From assembly GCA_030762935.1 (NCBI GenBank), contig CM060883.1, positions 53,032,001 to 53,096,000 on the forward strand: a stretch of 64,000 nt of DNA, given 5' to 3'. Position 1 is the first letter of the stretch, and every line of letters begins with the position of its first letter. Shown piece after piece: positions 40,399 to 53,784 of this stretch. Under the pieces are notes generated by a model that was given only the letters and a program-made list of their open reading frames with translations, was not told the DNA's origin and ran no database searches. The DNA comes from Hymenopus coronatus (Eukaryota > Arthropoda > Insecta > Mantodea > Hymenopodidae). Made by a program: the position numbers and the translations under genes.

Positions 40399-40920
40399 GA
40401 CGAGGAGTCAATCATCGTCATCGATAATGCAAGTTACCATTCTAAAATGTTGGATAAGCCTCCGACTAATTCCAAAAAGCTAGACATTCAGGTCTGACAT
40501 GTACTAATATAGCATTCCATCCTTCTGAAACTAGAGCAGAATTAGAAAAAGTTAACACAAAACGCCGGGGAAAATGTACGAGCTCGATCAAACTGCAGTA
40601 GAAAACAGACACCAAAGTATTCGTTTACCTCCTTATCGTTGCCAGTACAACCTCATTGAATTGATTTGGGCTATGGTAATGGGGGCAGGCGCTAAAAAAA
40701 AAAAAAAAAAACACCAAACAATTATGCACGCTGAACTTGACAAAACAAAACTGAGCTAGCCGTATTGCTCACTGTGAAAAACTCCAGGAAGAGTTTTCCA
40801 CAAAGAAGTAGCTCGAGATAACACCATGCAAAAACTAGTTGTTAATTTGCACGAAAGTGATTCCGAGACGAGGAAGACGAGGAGGATGACAAAGAGCTAA
40901 CAAATCCTCTACAATAAATC
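40399..40920 (+). pseudogene. DDE transposase, C-terminal part
   Basis: Contains IIVIDNASYHSKMLDKPP (catalytic Asp) near 40412 and RLPPYRCQYNLIELIWAMV near 40630, where the third acidic residue (E) lies. An A17 run at 40694-40710 disrupts the frame. It completes the gene split by Polinton B and the SINE. Confidence 0.72.
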
Positions 40921-41160
40921 GCTTTCAGAAATTCAGGTATGTTTTCAGTAAATAAGGACATTAATAGGTAGAAGCATTGTTTGCTACGCAAGTTGACCTA
41001 CCGACAGTTTGTGCCGCGATGAATACTACTTTCCTTATTTCTCGCTCTGGCGCAGCACTTGGCAGCAGTATAGCTACGGCAGGCAAGCATTGGCTTAGCT
41101 TATATGCCTTCTAAAACCGTACGCCGTATTACCGCAAAGCTCTGAGTATCATTTACATGT
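40921..41160. other. No gene; presumed end of the DDE transposon
   Basis: No terminal repeat matching 20.7-21.7 kb could be identified by eye. Confidence 0.3.
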
Positions 41161-41481
41161 CTAAATTTGTTTATTGAAAATACCACCCCATCTTCCTTGT
41201 ATATTAAACCCTTCCATTAAGGTGTCAAGCTCTCCTTCAGCTATCACTACCTGTTCAGTTGAGCAAGCATCATGCAACGCAGTGTGCTTCGAGATCTCAA
41301 CCGAGGTCAGACAGAGCCTCACAAAGTTGGAGTCCGGGACCTTCGTCGTAAGGTTCCTTGCTAAGTAATCGGCGCCAGAGTTCTCAACATACAGTTCGGG
41401 TGGAGAACTGTCCTCAAACTTCAAAACGGAAGACGGATAGTCGTAGGGAAATGCAGTGTATTTAATATTAACCTCACCCAC
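41161..41481 (-). CDS. Unidentified 106-residue frame
   Basis: The peptide has natural-looking composition (ADYLARNLTTKVPDSNFVRL, EGELDTLMEGFNIQG) and may be an exon or retrocopy of a host gene. The first codon is not ATG-supported by context, and I do not recognise the family. Confidence 0.3.
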   Translation of the reverse strand: MGEVNIKYTAFPYDYPSSVLKFEDSSPPELYVENSGADYLARNLTTKVPDSNFVRLCLTSVEISKHTALHDACSTEQVVIAEGELDTLMEGFNIQGRWGGIFNKQI

Positions 41482-42326
41482 AAACCCGAGATAATTTTAA
41501 TTAGATTAGGAGTGGAATCTTCAACTGCCAAGTTGAGGACACTGCTGGAACGAGACACCGACTCCCCGCGAAAAATGGCACCCAACGTGTTTTAAGAAGG
41601 AGACTACACAGGATTTCATCAAGGAGGTGGCCACCCGCGCACATCGCTTCAAGGAGTCAAATGTAACTACAACTTCAAGATCTTCCAGACCTTCCAGTCG
41701 ACACTGAGTAAAGTGCTAAAACGGTTTACATTTCTTTTGTTCTTATTGTACTTGTATGCTGCTAAGAAGCAGAATGTAAATATGGCGGAGAATGTAATGT
41801 TAATTCCGACACCCACGCTGAGGGAGGAGCTCCCCCATCTCTGGACCAGCAGGTAGACGCACAAATTGTTACACACAATGTGTGTAACTTAAGAGTCAAC
41901 CGTGAGACTGATTGTCGCCCAGGTGAATAAGCGCACAGCCTATAAGTTAATTACTAAGTAAAATATGTATTTATTGTATATTGGATGTTCAGAGAGATTG
42001 TTCCTGCGGAGCGTTTTCTAACTTCAACCCGAGAGTTCTCAAGCGACGAGTTCAGTTGTTTACGCTATTTCCTTTGTATATTGCAAGAGGGGAAAGACGC
42101 TATTACGTAGACACGTCTCCGAAAGAGAAAGTGGGTGACGTATAAGCAGGGGAACCACAAGGAAATATAGGTCAAGAATCACTGACCAGTTAGAATTAAT
42201 CACTCACAGCAGAAGCGCACCCCAAGCTACTTTCGGCGCCAAAATGGGCCAATGAGATTACAAGTTGACAGCTTTGTGCGTGGGTAGAATTTGCTATGAA
42301 TGTAGAGTATTCGCCCGAATTTTCAG

Positions 42327-42640
42327 GCAGTTGAAATTAACTCCACGCGGAACCTACGACACCCTAAATAAGAATTCGCGCAAATTAGTTAAGTTATTTT
42401 TGTGGTTAACGCAGTTGAAATGTAACTACACGCAGAGCCTGTGACGCCCAAAACCAGAATCCGCGCAAAATAGCAAAGTAGTTATTCTGAGTCTCGCAGT
42501 TGAAATGTAACTACACGCGAAACCTGTGACGCCCAAATCAAGAATCCGCACAAAATAGCAAAGTTAGTATTGTGATTCACGCAGTTGAAATGTAATGTCA
42601 AGCGGAAGCTGCGACACCGAAAACAAGGAAGCCAAGGTAG
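42327..42640. repeat. ~85-bp tandem repeat, about 3.7 units
   Basis: GCAGTTGAAAT occurs at 42327, 42411, 42496 and 42581, followed each time by ACGCGnAnCCTnnGACnCCC and by AnnAAnnATTCGCGCAAA-like sequence. It lies upstream of the gag remnant, so it may be in the leader of the LTR-type element. Confidence 0.85.
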
Positions 42641-43469
42641 AAAGTTAAAGTGTCTACAATTATTCTGCACGTAACAGTTGCCCTTGTCGCCACGTATATT
42701 TCAGTTACCTTTGTGCGCATTACGCCCTTGTTCGAGGGAAATTACCGGAACTCAAACGCGCCAGGAACTTTCTCAGGAACGCTTGTGAAGGGAAATAAAC
42801 CTTTGACTGAACAAAAAGTGCCGACGCTTATTTTGAATTAATTTCCCGTACCATCCCTTAAGATCATCGCCGCTCAATACCTGAGCTAGATATAAATAGG
42901 TCTCAATTGCTTGTCGCTGAGTCCACAAATAGCCGAGGTGCGTCGAAAATCAACTTCAGCACTGCAACGCCGGAGAGAGGGGCAGTCGTCGATGCGCAGC
43001 CCAACACCAAAAGGTACGTTTCCCAAATCCACCAGTTCCCGCCTCAACCGCCAGCACAGAATACAAGTAACTGCATAAATGAACCTACATTAGATCAAGG
43101 CTCGGCCAATTTAATGCTGAAGCAGCAAAAAATTGTAAATAGTACCCAAACTTTGAGATAAGAATTAAGCCAAAAGTTATACTTAATTAGCCCAGTTCAG
43201 GGACAGAATCAAGCACAGATTTTCACTTTGAAACAGGAATTACATTGTAACCAAAGTAAGATAGCTAATTTATCAGAATTTGTTAAGTCAGGTAGATACA
43301 TTAGCTACAAATGACGTCAGGTTTCAGAACCAGTTGAGGCAGGTGCAGGAATCTTTGGCACAAGGCCAATTAGCTTTAGAGCAGAAAGTGCAGTCAGAGC
43401 TAACAACCGTGAAAAGTTATAGATGATTCACAGGCGCAAAATGCTCGAGAATTCAAAAACATTTCAATC

Positions 43470-44699
43470 ATAGTTCAAACAATGAGTGCTGTTCATGATA
43501 GGGAGATTAGCGAATTAAGACATTCTATGCAAAGAATGGAACAGGGAAAATGTACTCTGCAGAGTATTTCCAGTGAGTGTAACAGGTCGGCAGACCCGGG
43601 TAACAACCCATTGTTACCAGGCGAAGCTGTCAACAATGTAAATATTATTAATAATTGTAATGTGCATGCTAATTGTGTATCACCAGTGGTTACCTGCTCT
43701 CATAGCAATAGAAATTTAATTGTACATCTGAGTTGTCACCACCGGTATTTGAGGAAAGTAAGGGGGATCGCACAAAAGAATTTGTTAGCGAGTTGAAGCA
43801 ATATTTTAGATTAAAAGCAACTCCAGAAGAAATTAAATTAATTGTCAGAAAATGCTTAAAGGGAAGTGCTCTAAATTGGTTACGTTTGACGGGAGATTTT
43901 CTGTCATACAGTGAATTTAAACAGGCTTTCTTAATGTGCTATCGGGACCTACAGAAGTTAAAGTGAGGCTACAGCTTAACAATGGCAGGTATAATCCAAA
44001 TATCCATGGCAGTCTGATAGTTACGTTTTGAAACTTGCACAAAAGAGCAAGCAAATTGAACCGCCTATGTTACACACATAAGTCATTACTCTCTTGACCA
44101 ACCATTTTGAACCGCAGATAAGGAATGGACTGTTTGTTGTTCAGCCGCAAACCATCGCAAAAATGCTCGAGCTGATAACGGCATTCGACCATAGGCCTAG
44201 TACTAGAACATGGCAGCCACCACACAGAAACATTTATTCTCAAGAAAGCAGTCACCAGATTTTTTGGGGGACCGGGGCACACCCCCCCCCTCGTTTCAAC
44301 AATGACAGGCCACTGACATTACCTCGGGGAAGGAACAGATTCCAACCACCACGGTCGGATAGAAGACAGCAGCCATACAATAACAGACAACAGAGGCCAT
44401 ACGGGAAAGAAGCCCAGGTACACCATATCCACTTCACAGGTCGCAACAATTACGACCACGGCAGCCGCAACAATGGAGGTGGATACTCACCGGGACAGAA
44501 TACAAGAGAAGGAAGCCGTGGAAGATACAGACGCCATTCAAATGGTTCCGGCAGAAACAGCCCAGTGTCATCACAGACAATTGAAAGTAGCAACAATGGT
44601 CGCAGATGGGGATCAAACCTGGACCTACACACCGCGCAGCAAAATAACAGCAACCAGAAGCAGGGAAATCAATTCCAGATGGTTGCAGGGGCCAGGTAA
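43470..44699 (+). pseudogene. gag: Gag-like gene
   Basis: 43733-43966 has EFVSELKQYFRLKATPEEIK and CLKGSALNWLRL, a pattern typical of gypsy-group Gag. It continues after frame breaks near 43965 and 44090 with PQIRNGLFVVQPQTIAKMLE and a Gly/Asn/Arg-rich tail (RSDRRQQPYNNRQQ) that probably binds nucleic acid. Three or more frame breaks. Confidence 0.62.
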
Positions 44700-44804
44700 A
44701 CACCTCAAACACGACGAATAGAACCACATCGTCGATCGCAGGGCCCATCTCTACAATACAAAAGTGCAACAATAAAAAACGAGGTAACAATAAGACTAAA
44801 TAAT

Positions 44805-45275
44805 ATGGAGAATTATGAATCACCTAGAATCAGCGTAGAAATAATGAATATAGATACAAACGTACTTTTAGACAGCGGGGCAAACATTTCTGTATGTTCA
44901 GAGGCTTATTTTCAACAACTGCTAAATAGGAAAATCAAAATTACGTCATTACCTATAAAAAACGTATATTGTACTGTGGCAATTTCAAAAAGTAAAGAAA
45001 GGGTTAAGCACCAAGCCATGCTCACGGTGAAAATGGGAGATAAATTTTTCCATGTAATCTTAATTGTGTCACGACTGCAACAAGATGTCATTATTGGTGC
45101 AGATTGTTTTTATGCGTGGGAAGCTATTCTTAATTTTGAAACCAGATGTTTGCCGCTGGTACCATTCAGCAGAGAAACTAAGTATAGACAATGGTCCTAC
45201 AGAGGCGGAGAAGCAACTACAGGAGGAAACACTTTTTATAGAAACAATTACGGTGGACAGAGAATTCATTATTGA
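44805..45275 (+). pseudogene. Retropepsin-like aspartic protease
   Basis: Motif VLLDSGANISVCSE near residue 22 and VIIGADCFYAWEAIL near residue 96 give the two diagnostic elements of a retroviral aspartic protease. The frame continues in another phase to 45486 (GPTEAEKQLQEETLF), then the polymerase region is absent. Confidence 0.7.
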
Positions 45276-45790
45276 CATCAACGTAAACGACGAATTTGAG
45301 GAGGTTACTTCAAACAAGGAAAACTCTAATGAATTACTTTATGTTAATACACAAGCTATTAACAGCGTGTCAGACCACTTTAACTTGTACATGCTTCACG
45401 ACGACAATCAGAGGGAGACACGGTCAGGTTCCGACCGCTCGTCAAGTGATCTTGACAGCCCACAAAGATCTAGCCGCACAGATTAAGGAAAAGGTAGGAG
45501 TTGCGAATGACCTGTCGGAAATTCAAAGAGAAAAGTTTTATAAAATATTGTGGAAAAAACTGATAATTATTGTTGCAAACAGACCTAAAAAGAGATAGAT
45601 ACCGCAAATCGGATATATGGTTCTGGTGAGAAACAAGAAGAAATCGTCTGCTTGGAGTAAGGAATACCACAGGGTGCATTTACTGTTCAGAGGGCCAGCG
45701 AAGATAACAGCAGAGTTTGACGCACACACCTATGAGCTGCAAGGGGATGAAGATAAAAGTTGGAGTAGATATCATGGCAGCTATTAAAGC

Positions 45791-46842
45791 CGTTTAAAAC
45801 ATAAACAGAAATTCGCTCCAACAAGTTAAAAATGCTTCTAAGTGTAAATATGCTTCTGAGAATTTATGTTACTTTGTGTAAAAATCCAACTCTAAACATG
45901 TAAGCGAGCAATTGTCAAGGTGAAAATTTATTGAAATTTAAGGGTTATAATTTGAAGTATGTTAATTTTAGATTGAAGATTTATGTAGCACATTTATCAT
46001 TATTATTCAAAGTGTAGGGTCCATTAGTAATTTGTAATAATTTAATCAGCTGTTCCTATATGAAACATTTTAGTATACATGTCCCAGAGAGCAGCGCACC
46101 GCGAAGAACGCAGTAGCATATTAATTTTTGAACTAATGTCATTTAGGTTTAAGTAGTGAAAACAACATTGCGTGTGAAAGTGGCCTAGATATACAGGTAA
46201 CATAAAAGAGCAAGCGCAAGTGAAATTTATGAACCCATAAATCTTTCGGTAAGTTGGACAATAAATTACAGTGCAACCAACTCCAAAAACGAAGATGTAA
46301 AAGTTGTTTTTCTTTCTCTCGTTAAATGCTTATCTAGATGAACAACATAACTATTAGTGAGAACAGTGAAACTTTAGACATACACAACATTGAGAATTAC
46401 AACGCTTACATCCCTGCTACCACCCGTATCTAAAAAACACGACTGACCCACAGTACTTTCTTTTCCTAGCGTAAACAGTACCAATAGTAGGTAGAGGAAC
46501 AGACATTAATGTGGCTGAAAATTGCAGTGATGGGACCTGGATAATACACAACTGCCATTTTGTCATTAAGAAGAGACCCCAAAAAATTAAATTATGGGAT
46601 TATTTAGGACATATTCAAATTACTGAACCTGCCAACCAAAGTATTACAAATTATTTTCTAGTCCAAGGAAAGCCTGATACACTGTGCAGAATGTGAGAGC
46701 TCTCATATCCGCTGTACAAGAGGATGCCATCAACTTCAAGAAAATAAATTAACACTGAAACAAACTCGCCTAAATGCTCATATCCAGATGAGCGATGTTG
46801 GTGATGATTAGTGTTTATAAAAATATGAATACGAGAAGATGC
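45791..46842. other. No confident gene
   Basis: AT-rich. A 61-codon frame at 46511 (NCSDGTWIIHNCHFVIK) is faintly like an envelope remnant, but this is too weak to call. Confidence 0.35.
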
Positions 46843-47022
46843 AATACTTAATTTAAAAAGCCTAAATTAGTCCTAAAGTTAAATAACACTGCACTTTCCA
46901 GCTATGCACCTAATCTAAACATTTAAAACACCAATACTTAATTTAAAAAGCCTAAACTAGTCCGAAAGTTAAATAACACTGCACTTTCTGGCTGTGCAAC
47001 TAATCTAAACATTTAAACCACC
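46843..47022. repeat. 90-bp tandem duplication
   Basis: AATACTTAATTTAAAAAGCC begins at 46843 and 46933. The two units differ at about eight positions. Confidence 0.92.
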
Positions 47023-47089
47023 ACACTACAGATACACACTTCTAATGTCTGCACCCATTTATTGAACAGGGTCTTTCAAGAAACTGAAA

Positions 47090-47630
47090 CCAGTAACAAG
47101 GAATATCTCAAAAATGGTAAACTCCAGAAAAAAAGTGTAAATGACAAATTGTGTGTTTTAAGGAGATCTATGTTTGTCCATCTCTTATGGTTTACTAGTT
47201 ATGCAAAATTCAAAAAAGTTCATCCAGAGTAGAGAGGTTTTTAGAGGCTATTCCCATGAAATTCAAGATATACATTTTATTTGCCATACAAATATCTTAA
47301 ATATACAGTATTTTAATCAAAATAATTACAGCCATTTTTGAGAAAATTAAAGCTTTCAAAATGTTTTCCATATAAAGGGTAGTTGGGGATGGGCAAATTT
47401 GTTGAAAATTGTGCTGTATCCTTGGAAGATACTGAACTTAAATATCAAGTTTGGTATTTAACAGACTTTTAAGCTACACTGGCTACAGGCATTTTTTTTA
47501 AGATTTGTTTTTTATTCAGGGGGTCCAAAACATGTATTTCCAGTGAAATCTCAGTATCAAATTTTTGGATACATTACAATACCTTCTCTATACACTATGC
47601 ACATAGTACACGTAGAAAAAGTAAAAATGA
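47090..47630 (+). repeat. Dispersed repeat, copy 1
   Basis: The sequence from AACAAGGAATATCT to GTAGAAAAAGTAAAAATGA matches 62630-63185 over most of its length (shared blocks GAGGCTATTCCCA, AATTCAAGATATACATTTTA, CCATTTTTGAGAAAAT, AATACCTTCTCTA). No coding capacity. Further partial copies are at 63917-64000 and about 4885-5020. Confidence 0.82.
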
Positions 47631-48214
47631 ATAATAATCTTGGTTTAGGTGTAGGGTTTGTGCTGCATTCTGACAATTGAATCATGTGTTGAATGCCAAG
47701 TGTTGCTCATAGCGGGACCAAAGGAACAAGCAAACCAACCAGTTACTGTCCAACTACAGTAGATCATAAATTCAAAATCAGATAAACCAAACACACAGTT
47801 AACTCGTACTAGCTGCTCAGTCCCTGCCAAAATACTTGAAAAATTTACTCCTTAAACCAAATGTCAGATAATTAGAACTAAAAACTAAAAGCTGGTCTCT
47901 TCCTATATTCTATATCCTATTCTTCATTCAAACTGAATATACATTTACATATAATATAGTGATATGCACTAGGGATTTCAGTTAAACTTTTTTCATAATT
48001 TTTCTCAATGAGTACTGTACCGTAATTTTGCAACAATGAGCCAATCACATTCTTGTTGTGTAACTGTCAGGTCCAAAGCATAAGACGCAAGTCCAGAAGA
48101 GGAGGAGAGGTGTTGGTAAGCAACTGCACATGACGCACAACATGCAACAATCCAGAGCTCTGTATTTGCTTGTGAATAGTGCATGTTTTTTTCCCCTTTC
48201 TCTTCATTACTCCA
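47631..48214. other. No gene seen
   Basis: AT-rich interval before the pogo/Tigger-like remnant. Confidence 0.4.
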
Positions 48215-49690
48215 ATATTCTGTCAAAACAGAAGAGTTCTCATAATGCTTTTATGCTGAAACAAAAGCAGCAAATTCTCATATGGTTGACAGTGGGGAGA
48301 AGGCTAAACCTCAGTTTGCAGAACACTTTCAACTCTCTCAACGATTATAAGTTCAAGACAGAAAAGGAGGCAAATCTGGCAAGCTGCTCATTTAGCAGCA
48401 AGAGAAAGACCACGAGGCCAGCCAACACAAAGAAATGAGGATTCACTGTTTGAATGGTTCCAGCACATGCATTTACAGCAAATTCTATTTTCTGGCAGCT
48501 TGCTTCAAGAAAAGGCTCGTGAAATCAACCAGAAAAAGGGAACTTTTGGTTTTGTGTGTTCTGAAGGCTGGCTGTGGCGCTTTCAGAAGAGGCAGGAAAC
48601 CAGTTCTGTCAATGTATGTTGCGATGTGCATAAAGTAACAAGGATGATGCCGAGTGGGCAAAGGAATTTCAATCCAAACGCTTGCATCGTCATCCAAAAG
48701 ATGTGTTTAATATGGATGAAGCAGATGTTTTCTACAACTACCTGAAAAAACACTGCACATCAAGAGCAAAAAAAAATATCATGGAGGAAAATGCAGAAAG
48801 GAGGAATTGACAGTGGTCTTGTGTTGTGATTCAGATGGTTCTGAGAAGCTCAAACCATTAGTAATTCGAAAATACAAAAATACACGTTTTAAAAAGTCAA
48901 CCTATTAAATCTGCCATGTTAATATGAGGAACAATAAAGCTTGGATGACAATCTCTCTTTCATAGCTGGCGCTTGAAGTCCAGCAAAGAACAGTAACATT
49001 TTGCCAATTTTGGACCACTTCTTGGCACATCAGTTCGATGATCTGAAACTTCCAAACATAGAAGTTGTCTTCTTATCATCCAACACTACGAGCTGCTTGC
49101 AGCCATTGAATCAAGGAATAATCGCTTCAATGAAGCGCAATCTCAGACACTGGCTTGTTAAAGCTGCCATCAGTGCTATAGAAGTTCAAGAAACAGCTCC
49201 AGATCGGAAGTACTGCAAGCTGTCTGCAACATATCTGCTATGAAGTCCCAACAGTATCATAACTGTTTTAAGAAAGCCTGGACAGCAACCATTAACGCCA
49301 CTGGAAGAGGAAACTTTAATCCGACACCTGAACTTACTAACAATGTGGATGCAACTCTGGATTTTGATACTGCTCTTCTACATGCCTACAGATGTTTAGT
49401 ACCCTCTAGTACTGTCAGTATAGAAGAATGGACACAGGCAGATGACATCTGTGCTGCTGAAGAACCAGTCATCAGTTCTATTATATACAGAAGAGAGTGA
49501 TAATTCCATACCATCATCTGAGGAGGAACGTAAGATATAACACTGCCATCCCATGCTGAAATTGCAACTGTAATTGCTGCTCTCGAGAGATTTGCTGCCA
49601 CTTCTAATAGCTCTATGGCATTTCAGACTGCTTTTCACGTGGTATCTTCAGAGTGTGCCATAATATTATAAAAGTCTGTCAAATATCAAT
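48215..49690 (+). pseudogene. pogo/Tigger (CENP-B-like, DDE_1) transposase
   Basis: Pieces in several frames: a CENP-B-type DNA-binding part with GSLLQEKAREINQKKG and EGWLWRFQKRQE (48480-48600), a catalytic-core start KDVFNMDEADVFYNYL near 48700, and LKLPNIEVVFLSSNTTSCLQ followed by PLNQGIIASMKR (49045-49130), then a C-terminal CFKKAW region (49265). Multiple stops and frameshifts. No TIRs identified. Confidence 0.75.
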
Positions 49691-51484
49691 GAATGATTTT
49701 TTTAAAATGAAATATGTGATGGATAAAAGAGTTATTGTAAACTAAAGCATGTGTTTAGTTAAACTTAGTGAGCTAAAAATAGTACATTAAAGTATTTACT
49801 CAGATGATTTTTGTATACATAATGATGCACTAACTCAATGAAAAATATTGTTTTTTTTTTTTTGGTTTAAAACAATGAAAAGCATTTGACAGTATTCATA
49901 CTATCAAGTAAAACAAATGGCAGAAATACTGTTGTACATATACAGTGTAGTTATTTAAGCCTTTTCATAGTGATCATGAAAATTAACCACCCTCATTCAA
50001 TAATGAAAGAAAAAGTTAATTCAATAGTTGTATTTTGTTGTTTCAGACTTTAATAAGGGGCTACAAATTTATTAAAAAAAAACTTATCATTTAAACTTTG
50101 TTGAACCAAATTCAATCACTTGAAGTTTGGTTAAATAAGGGTATATGGTACTTAGTTACTGATCTTCAAATTAACTCTCCATCACTGATGACATGTGCAA
50201 AACAATAGGTAGGTAATTAGAGGCACTTGAGTAGGCATTATTTTGCATTTCGCGCACTATGGCCCACTGCCACAGATAGCCTAAGTTGTCCATATGCACT
50301 TTTATAGGAGACTGTGGAAACAAAAGCCACTTCTAACCATAGGATGAAAAATTCTTATTCTTAGAAGACTTGCATCAAACGGAAACTGCATACATGTCTC
50401 TTAAAGATCCACTTCAGTCATGAAATTACTCTTACAGAATGAGGTGAACAGGCCATAGAAAAATAATTTTGGGTCAACAAGATTCAAATGAAATGTTCAT
50501 AGCAATGAAATATGTGTTGCACAAACATCTAAGCAACATATAATGCTGAGCAAGTGTGTCTGGGATATCTACAATTTTGGACACACTGCACAGACTGAAC
50601 TTAGAAAATATGCAGTTGACATGCTTGAAAGAAGAATGAAAACGAATTTTAAATAAGGCCCAAGAAGGAAAAAATAAGAAAATAATTATCGGGAGCGATT
50701 ACCAATCTTTGCGCATGTGCATATTATCGAAAGGTAAAGCTTATCAAATTTTAAAATGTTGAAAATATGGGCATGCTCAGATTTGAAATCTGCTAGATTA
50801 CTTAAGTTTTCACTCCTTGGGATCATTGGGGTTTTAACTTAACAAATCCCTCAGCTATGCTTTGTCTTCCCTCCTCTACAATAAAACATTCCTCGGCCAC
50901 TCTTCGCCGCTTGGGGCCTTCCACCACCTTTGCAGCATAGGGCTCTAAACGTTTATATCAGACCATGTACTACAAATTGGCTCTAATGGTAGAATCACAA
51001 AAGTACCAAATCCGGAGGTACCAATCATGTATGGAGGTGGAAAATTATCGTGAAAATACTGCGTACATTACAATAACCCTTAATGTTTTATAGTGATTTC
51101 TAAGATCCTTAAAATCTCGTTCTTTGATGCATTCCGAATTCGGTAATTCCTAGTTCCCCTATTGTCTTTCAGTATCTGTCTTTTCTGTTAAGCTTAATGT
51201 ACATATAACTTTCTTACCTGAAGTTCTGGAATCACATTTTCCTTTCTATTTCGCAGCCTACTGAACTTAAAATGCTCGATAATGCTAAGTTATTCCAAAT
51301 TCCATTCTTGTTAAATAGCTGTATTATTTAGTAACCAACACAACTATGTTTCGTTGTTCTTTTTTGCTAAATGACTGCGCCTCAAATTTCATTATTTCCA
51401 TTCTGTTCTACTTCAAATTACGAAGCATTATCTCACGCTGACGCCAACTCCAAGTTAGCAACGCCTCATCAGTGTCACCAACAC

Positions 51485-51517
<33 letters not shown>

Positions 51518-52400
51518 CTCCATCAGAACAATATCCAATCACAGGGCGCAAATGCCTAGCATTTTGCTGATTCACTATTTGTAACCAGCCGCCATCCTGC
51601 AATACTAAAACACTACGATATACACCATGCACAACATCAGTCAAATTGTTTTTGTACGCTTTTAAGGTAAACACACAAAGGCCAATGGAAGGGGAGATAT
51701 CTCTGGTTGAAGGTATATTCAATACAATCACATTTTTCGACATGGCAATAATTATTGTTCATAAATTAGTACTACGGCAAGACACCTAGGCAAGGACATG
51801 ACTTAATTTTGTTCTAATGTTTTTTGTGTCTAAAACTGAAGGAGAGCAGTTTTTGATCAAACCTTATTGTTTTTCTCTCATGCCTATATCCATTAGTTTT
51901 AATTTATAAACTTATAAATAAGTGCACACCAAAAAAGGGTGATAAGTATCAAAGATACCCCAAAGATTATCATGACTTTCACTGTAGACTGCATGTATTG
52001 CATTCCGAGTTCGAGGAACATGCCCTCTATTCTCACGGTTCTGGTATTATAAACACATAATTTGATTATATTATTTCTTGCGATAGCTGGTAAATGGGCG
52101 AATTGGCAATATGTTTCTTATAAACCGGAGTAGGTTGCCAAATTTGTCTGAGAATTACCTTTAACAAAATTTCTCAACAGTCATTTCGAGTTGGGAATAT
52201 AACAAATAATACAGTCGTTCTATTGATAATGTTATAATATATTCCACTAAGTATACCACCGGAGAGTTTTCAAATCTATCACGAAGACACCACTTATTCG
52301 TTGCATGTTTCACCTAATAATCCTTCCTGTTTCGTTTGTAAAACAGCGGCCCGCCTAGCACGGCAATGTAATCAGCTGTAACAGACTCACCAAAACACGC
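49691..52400. other. AT-rich interval, no confident gene
   Basis: A T31 run lies at about 51489-51519. A 111-codon minus-strand frame (51408-51743) depends partly on that run and is not convincing. Otherwise I see nothing specific. Confidence 0.4.
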
Positions 52401-53099
52401 TGATGCTTTGATCAAAGAGACCGAAATGTTTCCTCCTCTTCCTGCTATCGGAAGGGAAGAAACAATCCCGCTATCAGAAGAGATTAACGTACTTCCTGAA
52501 CTCAACTCCCAAACTTCAACATCAGCTGAAATAATTCAACCTGCTTCCTCCACTCCATGTCTTCCACCAACAAACGCCCAAGTAAGTAAACAAAGTGTGC
52601 CACATACAAAAAGTCCCTTGTCGTCAAAAGCAGGATTCTATGTCTTATGCTACCAAAGGTGCAGAAGCGGGCTCTGACATCTCTATTAAAGTGCAAGACT
52701 CCTCATAAGAAGAGGTCACAGCTAATGCAGTCGTTCAGCCCTCGCACAAAAAATATAAGGCCTCCATTACTTCACCTAATATGTGTGAAATACCTCTTCC
52801 TATTAAATCCATTATGTAAGACAATCCCAACACACACTGACTTTTGATCAACTGTCTGGTTTCTATGACAATACAATAGGAGCATCGGATGTGACGCAAG
52901 TAGCTCTAGCATGCCACTCTCGGATCTCCAAAGCCTTCTTGAAACATTCCAGAGGTTACACCCTCATCTTTCCGGATCTCGTTTAAAAACCGGAACTTCA
53001 CGCCTAGAAAAAAAAGCTATTGGCCAGCCATTAGTAAAGAAGGAAGTATACAGAAAGGGTCCCAGGGTGCACTGATGGGCTAATTACCTCGTCTCCATA

Positions 53100-53784
53100 A
53101 TGGAAGCGCTTTCAACAATTCTATGGAACATAAATGGTTATCGAGCTCATATAGAATATTTATTGAGAACTTATTCTTCTCATGTCATCTGCCTTCAAGA
53201 AACCAACTTCCGCAACAACACAACTGCCTTCATACAAAATTATTCTGTCTCTCACCACACATGCGCGAACCCTAACCACGCTCCTTGTGTCTAATGTAAG
53301 AATTATCTATTTGAAATCTATGCCTACCTAACAGTACAGACGTTCCTCGTTCATCCCTCACTAACCTTATTCAACAGCTTCCAAAGCCATTCATTTTACT
53401 TGGTTATTTCAAAAGCCACAATATGATATGGGGCTGTCGAGCTTCCAACCAACGCGATAAAATCGTTGAATCTCTCATCAACAATTTCAATTTGGTAATT
53501 TAAATTCAACATCTCCAACTCAGTTGTCGTGGCTCACAACACTTTCAGCAGCATAGCTCTAACTATATTTACAGCTGACATTGTTCCTCTATTGCTCTGA
53601 CAAGCGCATTCACATCCAATGGGCAGTGATCACTTTCCAATTATTATTAACTCCGAGCATATCCCTCCTCAGCTTTCACGATCAACATACTGGAAGCTGC
53701 GTAAAGCAGACTCTCAGTCCGGGGAGCTAGTTCAAGCATCATTAGAGGAATTGCTTCAACCTGACCAATTTTTTCCAGAAGAAT
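53100..53784 (+). pseudogene. APE-type endonuclease of the non-LTR element
   Basis: It opens with TILWNINGYRAH and has VICLQETNFR (catalytic Glu) and MGSDHFPIII near 53619 (the SDH motif). Stops break the middle. It would nick target DNA. The frame is cut at the hAT insertion. Confidence 0.75.

Larger units (their letters stand above)
42641..45790 (+). mobile_element. LTR-retrotransposon-type remnant (gag, protease, integrase tail)
   Basis: The order is gag-like region, protease, then a short C-terminal integrase-like tail (LVRNKKKSSAW... near 45625), with reverse transcriptase and most of integrase missing. I could not find matching LTRs by eye, so the ends are approximate and the element may be a deleted copy. 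Confidence 0.6.

Noticed and set aside
41870..46100. Long terminal repeats around the gag/protease remnant
   Set aside because: I compared the likely left (near 41880) and right (45.8-46.1 kb) regions and found no convincing direct repeat or primer binding site.
46511..46696. Possible envelope remnant
   Set aside because: Only a short Cys/Trp pattern supports it; too weak to call.
51408..51743. 111-codon minus-strand frame with a natural-looking first half
   Set aside because: It runs into a poly-Lys stretch made by a T31 run and has no recognisable motif; kept only as a mention.
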